From Chitinophaga sancti (GTDB lineage Bacteria > Bacteroidota > Bacteroidia > Chitinophagales > Chitinophagaceae), in assembly GCF_034087045.1 (NCBI RefSeq), contig NZ_CP139247.1, positions 2,134,001-2,198,000 of the forward strand: a stretch of 64,000 nt of DNA. The letters run 5' to 3'. This document shows positions 8,057 to 15,560 of this stretch, piece by piece. The notes under the pieces were generated by a model. It searched no databases. It was not told where the DNA came from and worked only from the letters and a program-made list of their open reading frames with translations. The position numbers and the translations under genes were made by a program. The stretch's first letter is position 1; each line of letters opens with the position of its first letter.

Positions 8057-10168
8057 GTGTTTAAAGATAATACAATCACCCCAACTATAAAAGCAGGTAT
8101 TGCTAATAAGCAAGGCCTATGGCTGAAAGCCTTCCGGCTGATGTGTCAGGCTTCCCAAATGGCCGCCACGTATGAAGCGAATCGCTCCGTTTGCAAATAT
8201 GTACATTCCACGTCTCGTGGGCATGAAGCTATTCAGATAGCAGCAGGATTACAGTTACACCCCTGGGATTATGCCAGTCCTTATTATCGCGATGACAGTA
8301 TGATGCTGGCCATGGGGTTTACTCCTCTTGAGCTGATGTTACAACTCCTCGCTAAGGGAGATGACCCTTTCTCTGGCGGTCGATCGTATTATAGTCATCC
8401 AGCCAGCCGGGTGCCCAATCGCCCCTTAATCCCTCACCAGAGCAGTGCTACCGGCATGCAGGTCATTCCGGCTACAGGCATGGCGCAGGGTATCCGTTAT
8501 CTGGAAAGAAATTTATCGGACTCTCTGCCTACCGGGCCCCATGGAGAATTACCGGTAGTTCTTTGCTCTCTCGGTGATGGCAGTGTTACAGAAGGTGAAG
8601 TGAGTGAAGCATGGCAGAGTGCGATTCTATGGGAGTTACCTGTCATTTACCTGGTACAGGACAATGAATGGGGTATTTCTGCTTCATCTGCAGAAACCCG
8701 TGTAATGGATGCATATGAATATGCTGCGGGATTTAAAGGCCTGAAACGCATACGGGTGGATGGAAGTGATTTTGAAGAGAGTTATCACGGCATGGAGGCG
8801 GCTATCAGTTATGTACGCAAGGAAAGAAAACCTGTATTGGTCCATGCCTGTGTACCATTGTTAGGGCACCATACCTCAGGTGTACGAAAGGAATGGTATA
8901 GAACAGATGAAGACCTGTCCTTTCACGGAGAAAAGGATCCCTTACCAAAACTAAAAGCATTATTAATATCCTCCGGTATTCCGGAGAAGGACCTGTTAAC
9001 CATTGAAAGAGAAACACAGGAATATATAGAAGCCGAATTTGATAAGGCGCGGATAGCGCAGGATCCGGATCCCCGCACCGTAAAGGATCATGTATTTGCA
9101 CCTGCTGCAGTTACAAGTGAAAAGGGGAATCGTACCCCTGCAAACGGTGTGAAAGTGATGATGGTGGATGCTGCTTTGCATGCGGTAGAAGAAATTCTGC
9201 GGGACTATCCTGAAGCCATCTTTTTTGGTCAGGATGTAGGACGCCGTTTGGGTGGCGTATTCCGCGAAGCAGCTACCCTTGCTGAAAAATTCGGTGACCA
9301 CAGGGTATACAACACGGCTATACAGGAAGCTTATATTGTTGGGGCCACTGCTGGTTTATCAGCAGTAGGTGTTAAGCCTATTGTAGAAATTCAGTTTGCC
9401 GATTATATCTATCCTGGATTTAATCAGCTGGTGACGGAGATTTCGAAATCCTGTTACCTCAGCTATGGCAAATTCCCGGTACAGACCCTGATCCGTATAC
9501 CTATAGGAGCTTACGGAGGAGGAGGTCCATATCATTCTGGTAGTATCGAATCTACTTTGTTAACTATCAAAGGTATTAAAGTAGTCTACCCATCGAATGC
9601 TGCAGATATGAAAGGGCTGATGAAGGCGGCTTTTTTAGATCCTAATCCGGTTGTTATGCTGGAGCACAAAGGTTTATACTGGAGCAAGGTCCCTGGTACA
9701 CAGGCAGCGATCATGGTTGAACCAGATGCAGACTATCAGTTACCTATGGGCAAGGGTAGGGTAGTGGTACCTGCTCATCCAAAAGATGTGAAGAAGGGTG
9801 ATACTTGTTGTATTATCACTTACGGAATGGGGGTATACTGGGCAATGGCTGTCGCTGCGGCCTTCCCTGGTCAGGTAGAGGTGATTGATCTGCGTACGTT
9901 ATTCCCGCTGGATGAAGAGCTGGTCTATTCATCAGTTTCCCGCCATGGAAAATGTCTTGTGCTCACTGAAGAACAACTGAACAATTCTTTTGCGCAGGCT
10001 TTAGCGGGTCGTATTCAACAGCATTGCTTCCGCTCGCTGGATGCGCCGATTTTCACGATTGGTGCTTTGGATTTGCCAGCAGTGCCTATCAATCTGGCAT
10101 TGGAGAATGAAATGTTGCCAAATCCGCAAAAGGTGAAGGCTGCGGTGAAGGAATTATTAGCGTATTAA
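8057..10168 (+). CDS. Fused alpha/beta E1 component of a 2-oxoacid (probably branched-chain) dehydrogenase
   Basis: Thiamine-diphosphate-dependent decarboxylase of a 2-oxoacid dehydrogenase complex. The 703-aa protein joins the alpha subunit (about residues 20-345) to the beta subunit (about 365-700). The ThDP motif is seen as GDGSVTEG at 173-180 through DNEWGIS near 202-208. The beta half shows EAYIVGATAGLSAVG and the EIQFADYIYPGFNQL block. Alpha/beta fusion is common in Bacteroidota E1 of the BkdA/BkdB kind; pyruvate cannot be excluded. The start is GTG at 8057, giving the usual N-terminal helix. Divergent from marR, and no E2/E3 gene is adjacent, so partners are encoded elsewhere. Confidence 0.9.
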   Translation: MFKDNTITPTIKAGIANKQGLWLKAFRLMCQASQMAATYEANRSVCKYVHSTSRGHEAIQIAAGLQLHPWDYASPYYRDDSMMLAMGFTPLELMLQLLAKGDDPFSGGRSYYSHPASRVPNRPLIPHQSSATGMQVIPATGMAQGIRYLERNLSDSLPTGPHGELPVVLCSLGDGSVTEGEVSEAWQSAILWELPVIYLVQDNEWGISASSAETRVMDAYEYAAGFKGLKRIRVDGSDFEESYHGMEAAISYVRKERKPVLVHACVPLLGHHTSGVRKEWYRTDEDLSFHGEKDPLPKLKALLISSGIPEKDLLTIERETQEYIEAEFDKARIAQDPDPRTVKDHVFAPAAVTSEKGNRTPANGVKVMMVDAALHAVEEILRDYPEAIFFGQDVGRRLGGVFREAATLAEKFGDHRVYNTAIQEAYIVGATAGLSAVGVKPIVEIQFADYIYPGFNQLVTEISKSCYLSYGKFPVQTLIRIPIGAYGGGGPYHSGSIESTLLTIKGIKVVYPSNAADMKGLMKAAFLDPNPVVMLEHKGLYWSKVPGTQAAIMVEPDADYQLPMGKGRVVVPAHPKDVKKGDTCCIITYGMGVYWAMAVAAAFPGQVEVIDLRTLFPLDEELVYSSVSRHGKCLVLTEEQLNNSFAQALAGRIQQHCFRSLDAPIFTIGALDLPAVPINLALENEMLPNPQKVKAAVKELLAY

Positions 10169-10187
10169 AAAAAAATATAAATACCTC

Positions 10188-10218
10188 TTGGCTTTTATCA
10201 ATTTAGCGATTATCTTTG
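10188..10218 (+). promoter_or_regulatory. Promoter of tRNA-Met
   Basis: TTGG (10188-10191) and TATCTTTG (10211-10218) with 19 nt between them match the Bacteroidota -33/-7 boxes. Transcription would begin near 10224, just before the tRNA at 10248. Confidence 0.7.
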
Positions 10219-10247
10219 CACTCCCGTTTTGAACAAGACGAGGATTT

Positions 10248-10321
10248 GGCGAGGTAGCTCAGGCGGTTAGAGCGCAGGATTCATAACCCTGAGGTCAAGG
10301 GTTCAACTCCCTTTCTCGCTA
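10248..10321 (+). tRNA. tRNA-Met (anticodon CAT)
   Basis: A 74-nt cloverleaf: acceptor GGCGAGG with TCTCGCT (G-U at the end pairs), D arm GCTC...GAGC, anticodon loop TTCATAA with CAT, and T arm AAGGG-TTCAACT-CCCTT, discriminator A. The 3' CCA is not encoded. The anticodon stem has one A-C mismatch next to the loop. By its D and variable arm it looks like elongator Met or a CAU-Ile candidate rather than initiator, since the acceptor 1-72 pair is G-U and the anticodon stem lacks three G-C pairs. Its 3' end is repeated at 11882-11901. Confidence 0.93.
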
Positions 10322-10331
10322 CACTGACTAA

Positions 10332-10362
10332 AAAAGGCTTTCAGTATCACTGGAAGCCTTTT
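10332..10362 (+). terminator. Intrinsic terminator after tRNA-Met
   Basis: AAAAGGCTTTCAGT (10332-10345) pairs with ACTGGAAGCCTTTT (10349-10362) with one wobble pair and a 3-nt loop, followed by ACTTTTTT. Confidence 0.8.
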
Positions 10363-10433
10363 ACTTTTTTCTTCACACCCCTCTCTTTTTCTTTCTACAA
10401 CTATGCCCACAAATATCTACTGGATTCACGTTG

Positions 10434-10736
10434 TTAGATGGTATTCCAAAATGACTTATAGTTTTCTTCAATCCAAGTTTTAATTCGTTGTTGAGATCTT
10501 ATATCACTCGGGACTTTCTGTCTTATTGTTTTTTCAAGCTTTTTGTAAGCCTCAATTGAATTTTGCGCCCAGTTCCATTTTTCTCCACATTTATTAATAA
10601 AATAAAGCATTTCCCATCCCTCTTTTCTATTTAATAATGTGCTGTCTGGTTCCCCTGTAACTTTGGGGTCATCATTGGTATATCGTGTGGTCCATGAATA
10701 ATCATCGTAAACCATATCATTTTTTGTATAACTCAT
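10434..10736 (-). CDS. Conserved 100-aa protein of unknown function
   Basis: Not assigned to a characterised family. It is acidic and soluble, with no signal or membrane segment. The pattern looks familiar from uncharacterised bacterial proteins: VTGEPDSTLLNRKEGWEMLYFINKC in the middle, then a helical stretch with KLEKTIRQ and PSDIRSQQRIKTWIEENY near the C terminus, which resembles a small all-helical fold. It follows the ADP-ribosyltransferase-like gene by 51 nt on the same strand and so may act with it, for instance as a neutralising partner; that role is a guess. Confidence 0.7.
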   Translation of the reverse strand: MSYTKNDMVYDDYSWTTRYTNDDPKVTGEPDSTLLNRKEGWEMLYFINKCGEKWNWAQNSIEAYKKLEKTIRQKVPSDIRSQQRIKTWIEENYKSFWNTI

Positions 10737-10787
10737 TTGTATATGTTTGTAATTTAATCGGCTTTAGAAATATATAAGTGAGAAGGG

Positions 10788-11405
10788 TTAAGGCCATTTG
10801 ACTGTTTTGCGAGGAACAAAAAATGCCTTTATTAAATTAGGATTTCTTATACAAATCTGAACATGGGTTTTATCGAGAAAGCCTGCATCTTTATAGAGTT
10901 CTGCGCCTTCAAAAAATACCGCTCGAACAGATTCAAATGGAGCTTCATTCGCTTTTTCCATTAACGAATGAATATTGTTTATTACTGCACAATCGAGCCT
11001 TCTAATTATCTTATCCTTTGAATCTGTACTTTCCTTAGGGTTGACATTACGTGGCAATTCTTTTTTTTCCTGTTCTGCTGATTTGCTCAAGCTTTCGTGA
11101 GAAAGTTTTACCAAATCAATTCCTTCTTTATCGGTAAGATCTAAACAGTGACCAAGACTAAAAATAGCTCCAAGTACTGCTGGCGTTTTTATTGCAGACT
11201 TTGTAGGCGGATTCTGTGCATAATGTAAAGCTCTCTCATAATTATTTTGCCAGAAATACATACCCTCTCCTAACCAGTCCCACTTATTTTTACTTGGTCT
11301 AAGCGCAGACTGGCCTGATACAATATTATCTCTAACATTTTGGTCACAACCGTGAAAACCGATTATTAATCCTGGATCGGATGAATAGATGTATTGGGAT
11401 GCCAT
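10788..11405 (-). CDS. ADP-ribosyltransferase-like (DUF3990-like) protein
   Basis: A 205-aa soluble protein. The N-terminal region reads IIGFHGCDQNV, then LRPSKNKWDWLGEGMYFWQNN: a His in strand 1 (FHG), and a G-x-Y-F-W strand in place of the Tyr motif, as in the H-Y-E class of NAD-using ART-fold proteins. A C-terminal VRAVFFEGAELY offers the third acidic residue, and HVQICIRNPNLIKAFFVPR closes the domain. Catalysis has not been shown for this group as far as I know; toxin activity is inference. Middle gene of a three-gene minus-strand module inside the tRNA-bounded segment. Confidence 0.65.
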   Translation of the reverse strand: MASQYIYSSDPGLIIGFHGCDQNVRDNIVSGQSALRPSKNKWDWLGEGMYFWQNNYERALHYAQNPPTKSAIKTPAVLGAIFSLGHCLDLTDKEGIDLVKLSHESLSKSAEQEKKELPRNVNPKESTDSKDKIIRRLDCAVINNIHSLMEKANEAPFESVRAVFFEGAELYKDAGFLDKTHVQICIRNPNLIKAFFVPRKTVKWP

Positions 11406-11474
11406 AAATGGTTGGTGGAATTGTGGAATAAATATTAGGAAAAGTTTTGGGGATTACTTTGGTAAGTAATATTG

Positions 11475-11711
11475 CTATCTTGCAGCTCCTTTTTTAGGTG
11501 CAGCTTTCTTGGCAGCGGCCTTTTTAGGAGCAACCTTTCTTGATGGAGCCGTAACTAAGATATCCCTTATGCCCAACTCAGTTATCAACTCGGACGCAGC
11601 CTGTGATGAACTAGTAACTTGGCGCTTTTGCTCTATTAAAAGAGTTCTTATTCTATTATACGCTGAAGTTGTCATACCCAAATTTAAGAAATTCTCGACA
11701 CTTTGGAACAT
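11475..11711 (-). CDS. Small protein with helical N terminus and histone-like AAKK tail
   Basis: 78 aa. Residues 1-48 look helical and soluble (VENFLNLGMTTSAYNRIRTLLIEQKRQ, then SQAASELITELGIRD); the last 25 are a Lys/Ala/Pro repeat (APKKAAAKKAAPKKGAAR) of the kind found in H1-like and other nucleic-acid-binding tails. No family is recognised. First gene of the three-gene module, 69 nt before the ART-like gene, a position often held by antitoxins or small regulators. A role in binding DNA or RNA is inferred only from the tail. Confidence 0.6.
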   Translation of the reverse strand: MFQSVENFLNLGMTTSAYNRIRTLLIEQKRQVTSSSQAASELITELGIRDILVTAPSRKVAPKKAAAKKAAPKKGAAR

Positions 11712-11881
11712 GAAAAAACAATAAATAATTTACTTTTTGTTGTAATTTAATGATAATCAATTTGTTTGTGGGTTGTGAAATACATTTTTTAGAACCCACA
11801 ATTCATCAGTTATGCTTTTCAGCAATAGTTAGGGAAAGTTCATAAATATTGATAAATCTTTTAATGCTTGGTTCAACATTT
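11712..11881. other. AT-rich non-coding upstream region of the three-gene module
   Basis: No gene is seen. It holds an inverted repeat TTGTGGGTT (11766-11774) / AACCCACAA (11793-11801) with an 18-nt loop containing a T run, upstream of the minus-strand module, which could be an operator or a terminator-like structure. Confidence 0.45.
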
Positions 11882-11901
11882 CTCCCTTTCCCGCTACACT
11901 G
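11882..11901 (+). repeat. Direct repeat of tRNA-Met 3' end (att-like)
   Basis: CTCCCTTTCCCGCTACACTG differs by a single base from 10307-10326, the 3' end of tRNA-Met with five bases beyond it. The bases upstream do not form the rest of a tRNA, so it is a 3' fragment, not a second gene. Confidence 0.75.
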
Positions 11902-11902
11902 G

Positions 11903-11933
11903 AAAACGGCCCGGAATTATTCCGGGCCGTTTT
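11903..11933 (+). terminator. Terminator following the tRNA-end repeat
   Basis: AAAACGGCCCGGAA (11903-11916) and TTCCGGGCCGTTTT (11920-11933) form a perfect 14-bp stem with a 3-nt loop and a T tail. It directly follows the tRNA fragment, just as the other hairpin follows the tRNA, and may be the tRNA's original terminator. It could also serve the minus strand, thanks to the AAAA on its left side. Confidence 0.8.
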
Positions 11934-12030
11934 TATTTCTCCGAATATTGATGTTGATTTTATAAACATGATTCATCATAATCCCCTTCTCCTTAAGCTC
12001 TTCCAATTTTACCTGTTATCCCTAATTCCT

Positions 12031-13764
12031 TTACCACGTAAAATCGCTATCCTTATCGCAATTAAACGCCCGCCATTTTACCTCCACATGAGGCAGTTCA
12101 TCCCGCATCATATCAGCCACTGGTTTAGAATTAAAATACCACTCAACGTCATAGCCGCATTCAGCTGCTATCAGGAACTGCCTGATACTTTGATCCATAA
12201 ACCGACTAATTACCTGCTTCTTCCTCGCCTGCATTTCAGGTGAAAGATGTTTATTCAATAACCACTCATATCCTGTTTTTACTTCTATCAGCATATCTCC
12301 GCGTACAGCATCAAAATCAGCAGTCAATCCATCAGGAGCTGTTACCTGGTATTCCAGACGTGTGCCGCTGAAAAGTTTCGCGTAATCAGAATGACAGGGA
12401 TACCTGCCAAATTTAGGTTCTATCCAACGAGATCTGCATCCATTTTTCTTATCCTCATCCTCTGGCCATGGGCTTGGATTTGGGAAAGGAAAGGGATATC
12501 GGTCAAATGGTGTTAAGGGTTGTCTGGTAGTTGGTGTAAGAAGGTCCGTACCACTCAACCAAGGACTTGGTTGCGGAGCCTTGGGTTGATGGCAGTTACC
12601 AATGCATACCCCTAATGGTGATGGCAGAATAATATACCCTTGTTTCGTCAGCATATTTTGGAATGCTCCGTAGTTAATAAGATCGTAAATGGATGCGGCA
12701 ACATACACTCCTAAGGCTACTGGTATAGCCACAGTGCTTACAGTGGCACCTGCCGCTGCTGGTGCTGTGGATGCGCCTCCTTCGATTACACTGGCAGTAC
12801 CCCATCGAACCGCTGCCCTTTCTAAAGCTGTCTTTGCAGCGGATTCAGTGGCGCCTTCTACCGCAGTTGCCGCACCTGCCCTAATAGAACCTGCAACCAG
12901 GGGAGCTGCTAAAGGAGCCATATTAGCTTGTTGTGTGGCTTGTGCCTTAGGATCATTAAGGCCTGCTTGCTGTCGTCCCGTGCTGTACATATGATACACT
13001 TCAGCTTCAGTGAGTACTTTATCACAGGCCCCCCATTCCCGGCAGTCACGAACTGCGTTGGCAGCATTGACAAGCCCGGCCCGGCGATAAGACTGCTCCA
13101 CATTATCTCCCCATTTTTCAAGAGGGATATTGGCCGATCTAAAGGATGTCTGCCCAGGTGCATCAGCAGATTGCCTTTGCAGGGATAGGCCCCCTTTTCT
13201 CTGCTGTTGGGTATGTGTTAATTCATGCGCCAGTAAATGTTTGCCTTCAGCACTGTGTGGGTTATATTGGCCGCTGTTAAAATAAATGTCGCTTCCATGT
13301 GTAAATGCTTTTGCCTGTATGGTGTTACTCATGGCTGTCGATGCTGTATTATCATGAATGCGAACATGCGATAGATCTGCATGGAAGGCATTTTCCATAA
13401 AGATTCGAGTATCGGTTGGCAATGGTGTACCGGTTCCTTTGCTCTCCGCCAGTTTTGATTCAAAGTGTTGAGGTGTATGGAAGCCTCCATCATTCGTAGC
13501 CTTACGCATCAGGTTCCCCTTTTCTTCTTCTTCACATTGCTTACATTTTCTTTGTATGGACGGCGCTGCCTCTGCCTGAGGCATGGACATCACCCGATCA
13601 GCCATACTATCGGCTTCCTGCTCATATTTATCTCCTGGACTGTTTATTGCAAGTTTAGGTTGTACGACTGGTTGAAAAAATGGAGATGAAGTTTGTTGTT
13701 CACCAAAAAAAGCGTGTGAACTTGTAGCAATCGATGATTTCTTTTGGGGGCTCGAATAAAACAT
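12031..13764 (-). CDS. eCIS-type effector: DUF4157 domain with C-terminal PD-(D/E)XK-like nuclease
   Basis: 577 aa from the ATG at 13764 (an upstream ATG at 13815 would add 17 poorly fitting residues). The N terminus has the PFFQPVVQPKLAINSPGDKYEQEAD-type lead of extracellular contractile injection system cargo, in which the DUF4157/eCIS-core domain follows with HADLSHVRIHD and the zinc-binding HELTH (about 180-184). An Ala/Gly-rich hydrophobic stretch (about 285-365) could be one or two membrane passages. The last 120 residues hold ADFDAV and GDMLIEVKTGY: an Asp...Glu-Val-Lys centre of a restriction-nuclease-like fold. Predicted: a delivered nuclease toxin. No eCIS structural genes and no obvious immunity gene adjoin it. 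Confidence 0.82.
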   Translation of the reverse strand: MFYSSPQKKSSIATSSHAFFGEQQTSSPFFQPVVQPKLAINSPGDKYEQEADSMADRVMSMPQAEAAPSIQRKCKQCEEEEKGNLMRKATNDGGFHTPQHFESKLAESKGTGTPLPTDTRIFMENAFHADLSHVRIHDNTASTAMSNTIQAKAFTHGSDIYFNSGQYNPHSAEGKHLLAHELTHTQQQRKGGLSLQRQSADAPGQTSFRSANIPLEKWGDNVEQSYRRAGLVNAANAVRDCREWGACDKVLTEAEVYHMYSTGRQQAGLNDPKAQATQQANMAPLAAPLVAGSIRAGAATAVEGATESAAKTALERAAVRWGTASVIEGGASTAPAAAGATVSTVAIPVALGVYVAASIYDLINYGAFQNMLTKQGYIILPSPLGVCIGNCHQPKAPQPSPWLSGTDLLTPTTRQPLTPFDRYPFPFPNPSPWPEDEDKKNGCRSRWIEPKFGRYPCHSDYAKLFSGTRLEYQVTAPDGLTADFDAVRGDMLIEVKTGYEWLLNKHLSPEMQARKKQVISRFMDQSIRQFLIAAECGYDVEWYFNSKPVADMMRDELPHVEVKWRAFNCDKDSDFTW

Positions 13765-14307
13765 AACAACGATTTTGGGGGTAGTGATATTTGATGTATC
13801 GGTTAATCTATGCAAGCAAATCTTTATTCTTATTCAGCGACATCAAATAGAAAATTCATATTGAAACACAATAATAAATTGGGGTATACTAATTTAATAG
13901 ATATTCTTTGTTTGACAAAGAATTATTCACAAGAAATGCAATTAGTGAGTAGCCAGTTTAAATTCCTGAAAAATCTAAATCCATTCAGATTTTAACTGAT
14001 AAATTCATAAGCTGAATTATGAAAAAGAGATATATCCCTTCTTGAAAAACTTCAAGCGAATCGTAACCTGAATCCTCTAATAGCTGGGTAACCGCAAATA
14101 TTATTCATTATTTGATGACATATGTCAACATCCTGAACTATTGATGAGAACCCCATTGAATTCTGACAATAATTGATTGTCAGTTCCATATTTAAGAAAC
14201 CACTTGTGGCTTACTAATTGTAACCTTTATGTTAGTAAGATATGAGAATGAAATGTAAAATCAGGAGTATATGAGGCCGCCGCATTATTAACTTTAAAAC
14301 TTATTTT
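13765..14307. other. AT-rich intergenic region without a recognised gene
   Basis: I see no supported coding sequence. The only frames are short and featureless. A short inverted repeat CTGACAAT-5 nt-ATTGTCAG (14163-14183) is the sole structure. Confidence 0.5.
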
Positions 14308-14502
14308 ATGTTAAAGAGCCCAACTTTTTCAATCTGGACAGTGACTATCTACCTCGTGGTGCATTTAATTTTATTAACGACTGGATTGACAGTTCCTATA
14401 ATGTTGATTAGTCTCATACTGTCCCCACTTTTAGTACTCTGGATGGTATATACAATATTGAAATATGGCAAATACAGAGGTGGTAAGTTTGAATATCAAT
14501 AA
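14308..14502 (+). CDS. Small two-helix membrane protein
   Basis: 64 aa with two hydrophobic helices (about 9-26 and 29-50) and a cytosolic-looking tail KYGKYRGGKFEYQ. Short membrane proteins with this layout are common in Bacteroidota and have no known role. ATG at 14308. It lies alone between the effector gene and the convergent ATP-grasp gene; a hairpin follows. Confidence 0.6.
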   Translation: MLKSPTFSIWTVTIYLVVHLILLTTGLTVPIMLISLILSPLLVLWMVYTILKYGKYRGGKFEYQ

Positions 14503-14508
14503 TAAAAA

Positions 14509-14535
14509 GGCTTTCAGATATACTGTCTGAAAGCC
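14509..14535 (-). terminator. Terminator of the ATP-grasp gene
   Basis: GGCTTTCAGA (14509-14518) and TCTGAAAGCC (14526-14535) pair perfectly. On the minus strand the stem is followed by TTTTTATT, so it best serves the leftward gene; on the plus strand the T run is poor. Confidence 0.7.
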
Positions 14536-14552
14536 ACTATATTATAGCACAT

Positions 14553-15350
14553 TCAGGTTCCTACAAAATACTCCGATACCCCCTTCACGATATCTCCAAT
14601 CCTCGCTTTATAAAACCCTGCCGCATTCATCCCCCCACACTCCACAATAAAATACTCATCCCCACACAAACAGATATCCATCACAAATACATCATGCGGG
14701 GTATACTCCTCACACCTCGCCTGCGCAAATGCTACCACACTATCCGGACAACCTTCCTCTTTTTTTAATTTAAAATAATGCCTATACTTGGAAGCCGCTA
14801 TCACCTGCTTATTCACAATCCAAAGCCGCCATTCATATTGAATATTATACGGCTCAGAAATAACAATCTTACCATCTGTAAATTTTTCCACCGATGATAA
14901 CTGAGCATACCAATCCCTGATCTCATCATATCGTTTCATCTCCCCTGCAAATGATTTGTTGTCGTCATTTGGGCGAATAAACAACATTTTATCCCCTGGA
15001 TACTCATTGCTAACAATTAATTCCTCAAACGTCGTAATTCGGGCTCCATAGTTAAGCATATATCTGCCCCAATGATGGAAATAATTTTCTATCGAAAACT
15101 GCGCTTCATCAAAGAAGATACCCTCCCGCAAAGAAGCTTCCTCCCTCGCGAGGGCATTAAACGTCGTAGACCCGTATATAATAGATCGGCGGCTCCTGTC
15201 AAATGAAGGTAATTCAGTCGAAAAAGGAATAATATCCAATGGGATAAATGGAATACTTAATTGCTCACAGGCATGCTGCATGCCTTCAAAATCAGTGGGG
15301 TTAGTAAGGTTGCGCTGTACAACCCATTGTATTTTTTTAAACTGTTCCAT
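14553..15350 (-). CDS. ATP-grasp domain protein (R2K/DUF4343 type)
   Basis: 265 aa. The C-terminal half is a minimal ATP-grasp fold: FIRPNDDNKSFAGEM, then YEWRLWIVNKQVIAASKY with the Arg and Lys pair that names the R2K clade, and VFVMDICLCGDEYFIVECGGMNAAGFY with the metal-binding acidic and Asn residues. Such proteins are thought to make peptide-like bonds or tag other molecules, often in conflict or immunity-gene neighbourhoods (established for the clade only by genome context). The product here is unknown. ATG at 15350; alone on its strand. Confidence 0.8.
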   Translation of the reverse strand: MEQFKKIQWVVQRNLTNPTDFEGMQHACEQLSIPFIPLDIIPFSTELPSFDRSRRSIIYGSTTFNALAREEASLREGIFFDEAQFSIENYFHHWGRYMLNYGARITTFEELIVSNEYPGDKMLFIRPNDDNKSFAGEMKRYDEIRDWYAQLSSVEKFTDGKIVISEPYNIQYEWRLWIVNKQVIAASKYRHYFKLKKEEGCPDSVVAFAQARCEEYTPHDVFVMDICLCGDEYFIVECGGMNAAGFYKARIGDIVKGVSEYFVGT

Positions 15351-15560
15351 GGGAAGATAATACTAAAAATAAAAAAATTCCACGACAGGATCTGTTAACT
15401 ACGACTATCTAAATCGTCAAAGTCTTCGGTGCCGATAAGCTCGAGTTGGTAATCCCTAATTATCTCCCTATATCCGCCCTGTCTCCACCTGCTGCCGCTC
15501 CCCATTCAATACGACTGCAAAAAAAAATCGTATGACATATTTATTCTTTAATTTTATTCA

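Larger units (their letters stand above)
10307..11901. mobile_element. Candidate tRNA-Met-bounded genomic cassette
   Basis: The last 15 nt of tRNA-Met plus 5 flanking bases (10307-10326) recur at 11882-11901 with 19 of 20 identities, and GTTCAAC also precedes both copies (10301, 11871). Between them lie three minus-strand genes in visibly AT-rich DNA. Each copy is followed by its own terminator hairpin, as would result if an element inserted into the tRNA 3' end and moved the old tail and terminator downstream. No integrase gene is present, so it is either a decayed or a passively moved cassette. This is inference from the repeats. Confidence 0.55.

Noticed and set aside
11882..11901. A second tRNA-Met gene
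   Set aside because: Only the 3' end is present; upstream bases form no acceptor, D or anticodon arm.
13810..13995. 60-aa plus-strand frame after the effector gene
   Set aside because: No motif, AT-rich random-like composition and no promoter.
15395..15505. 36-aa minus-strand frame (MGSGSRWRQGGYREII...)
   Set aside because: It is closed and Arg-rich and could be a remnant, but I recognise no family and see no promoter.
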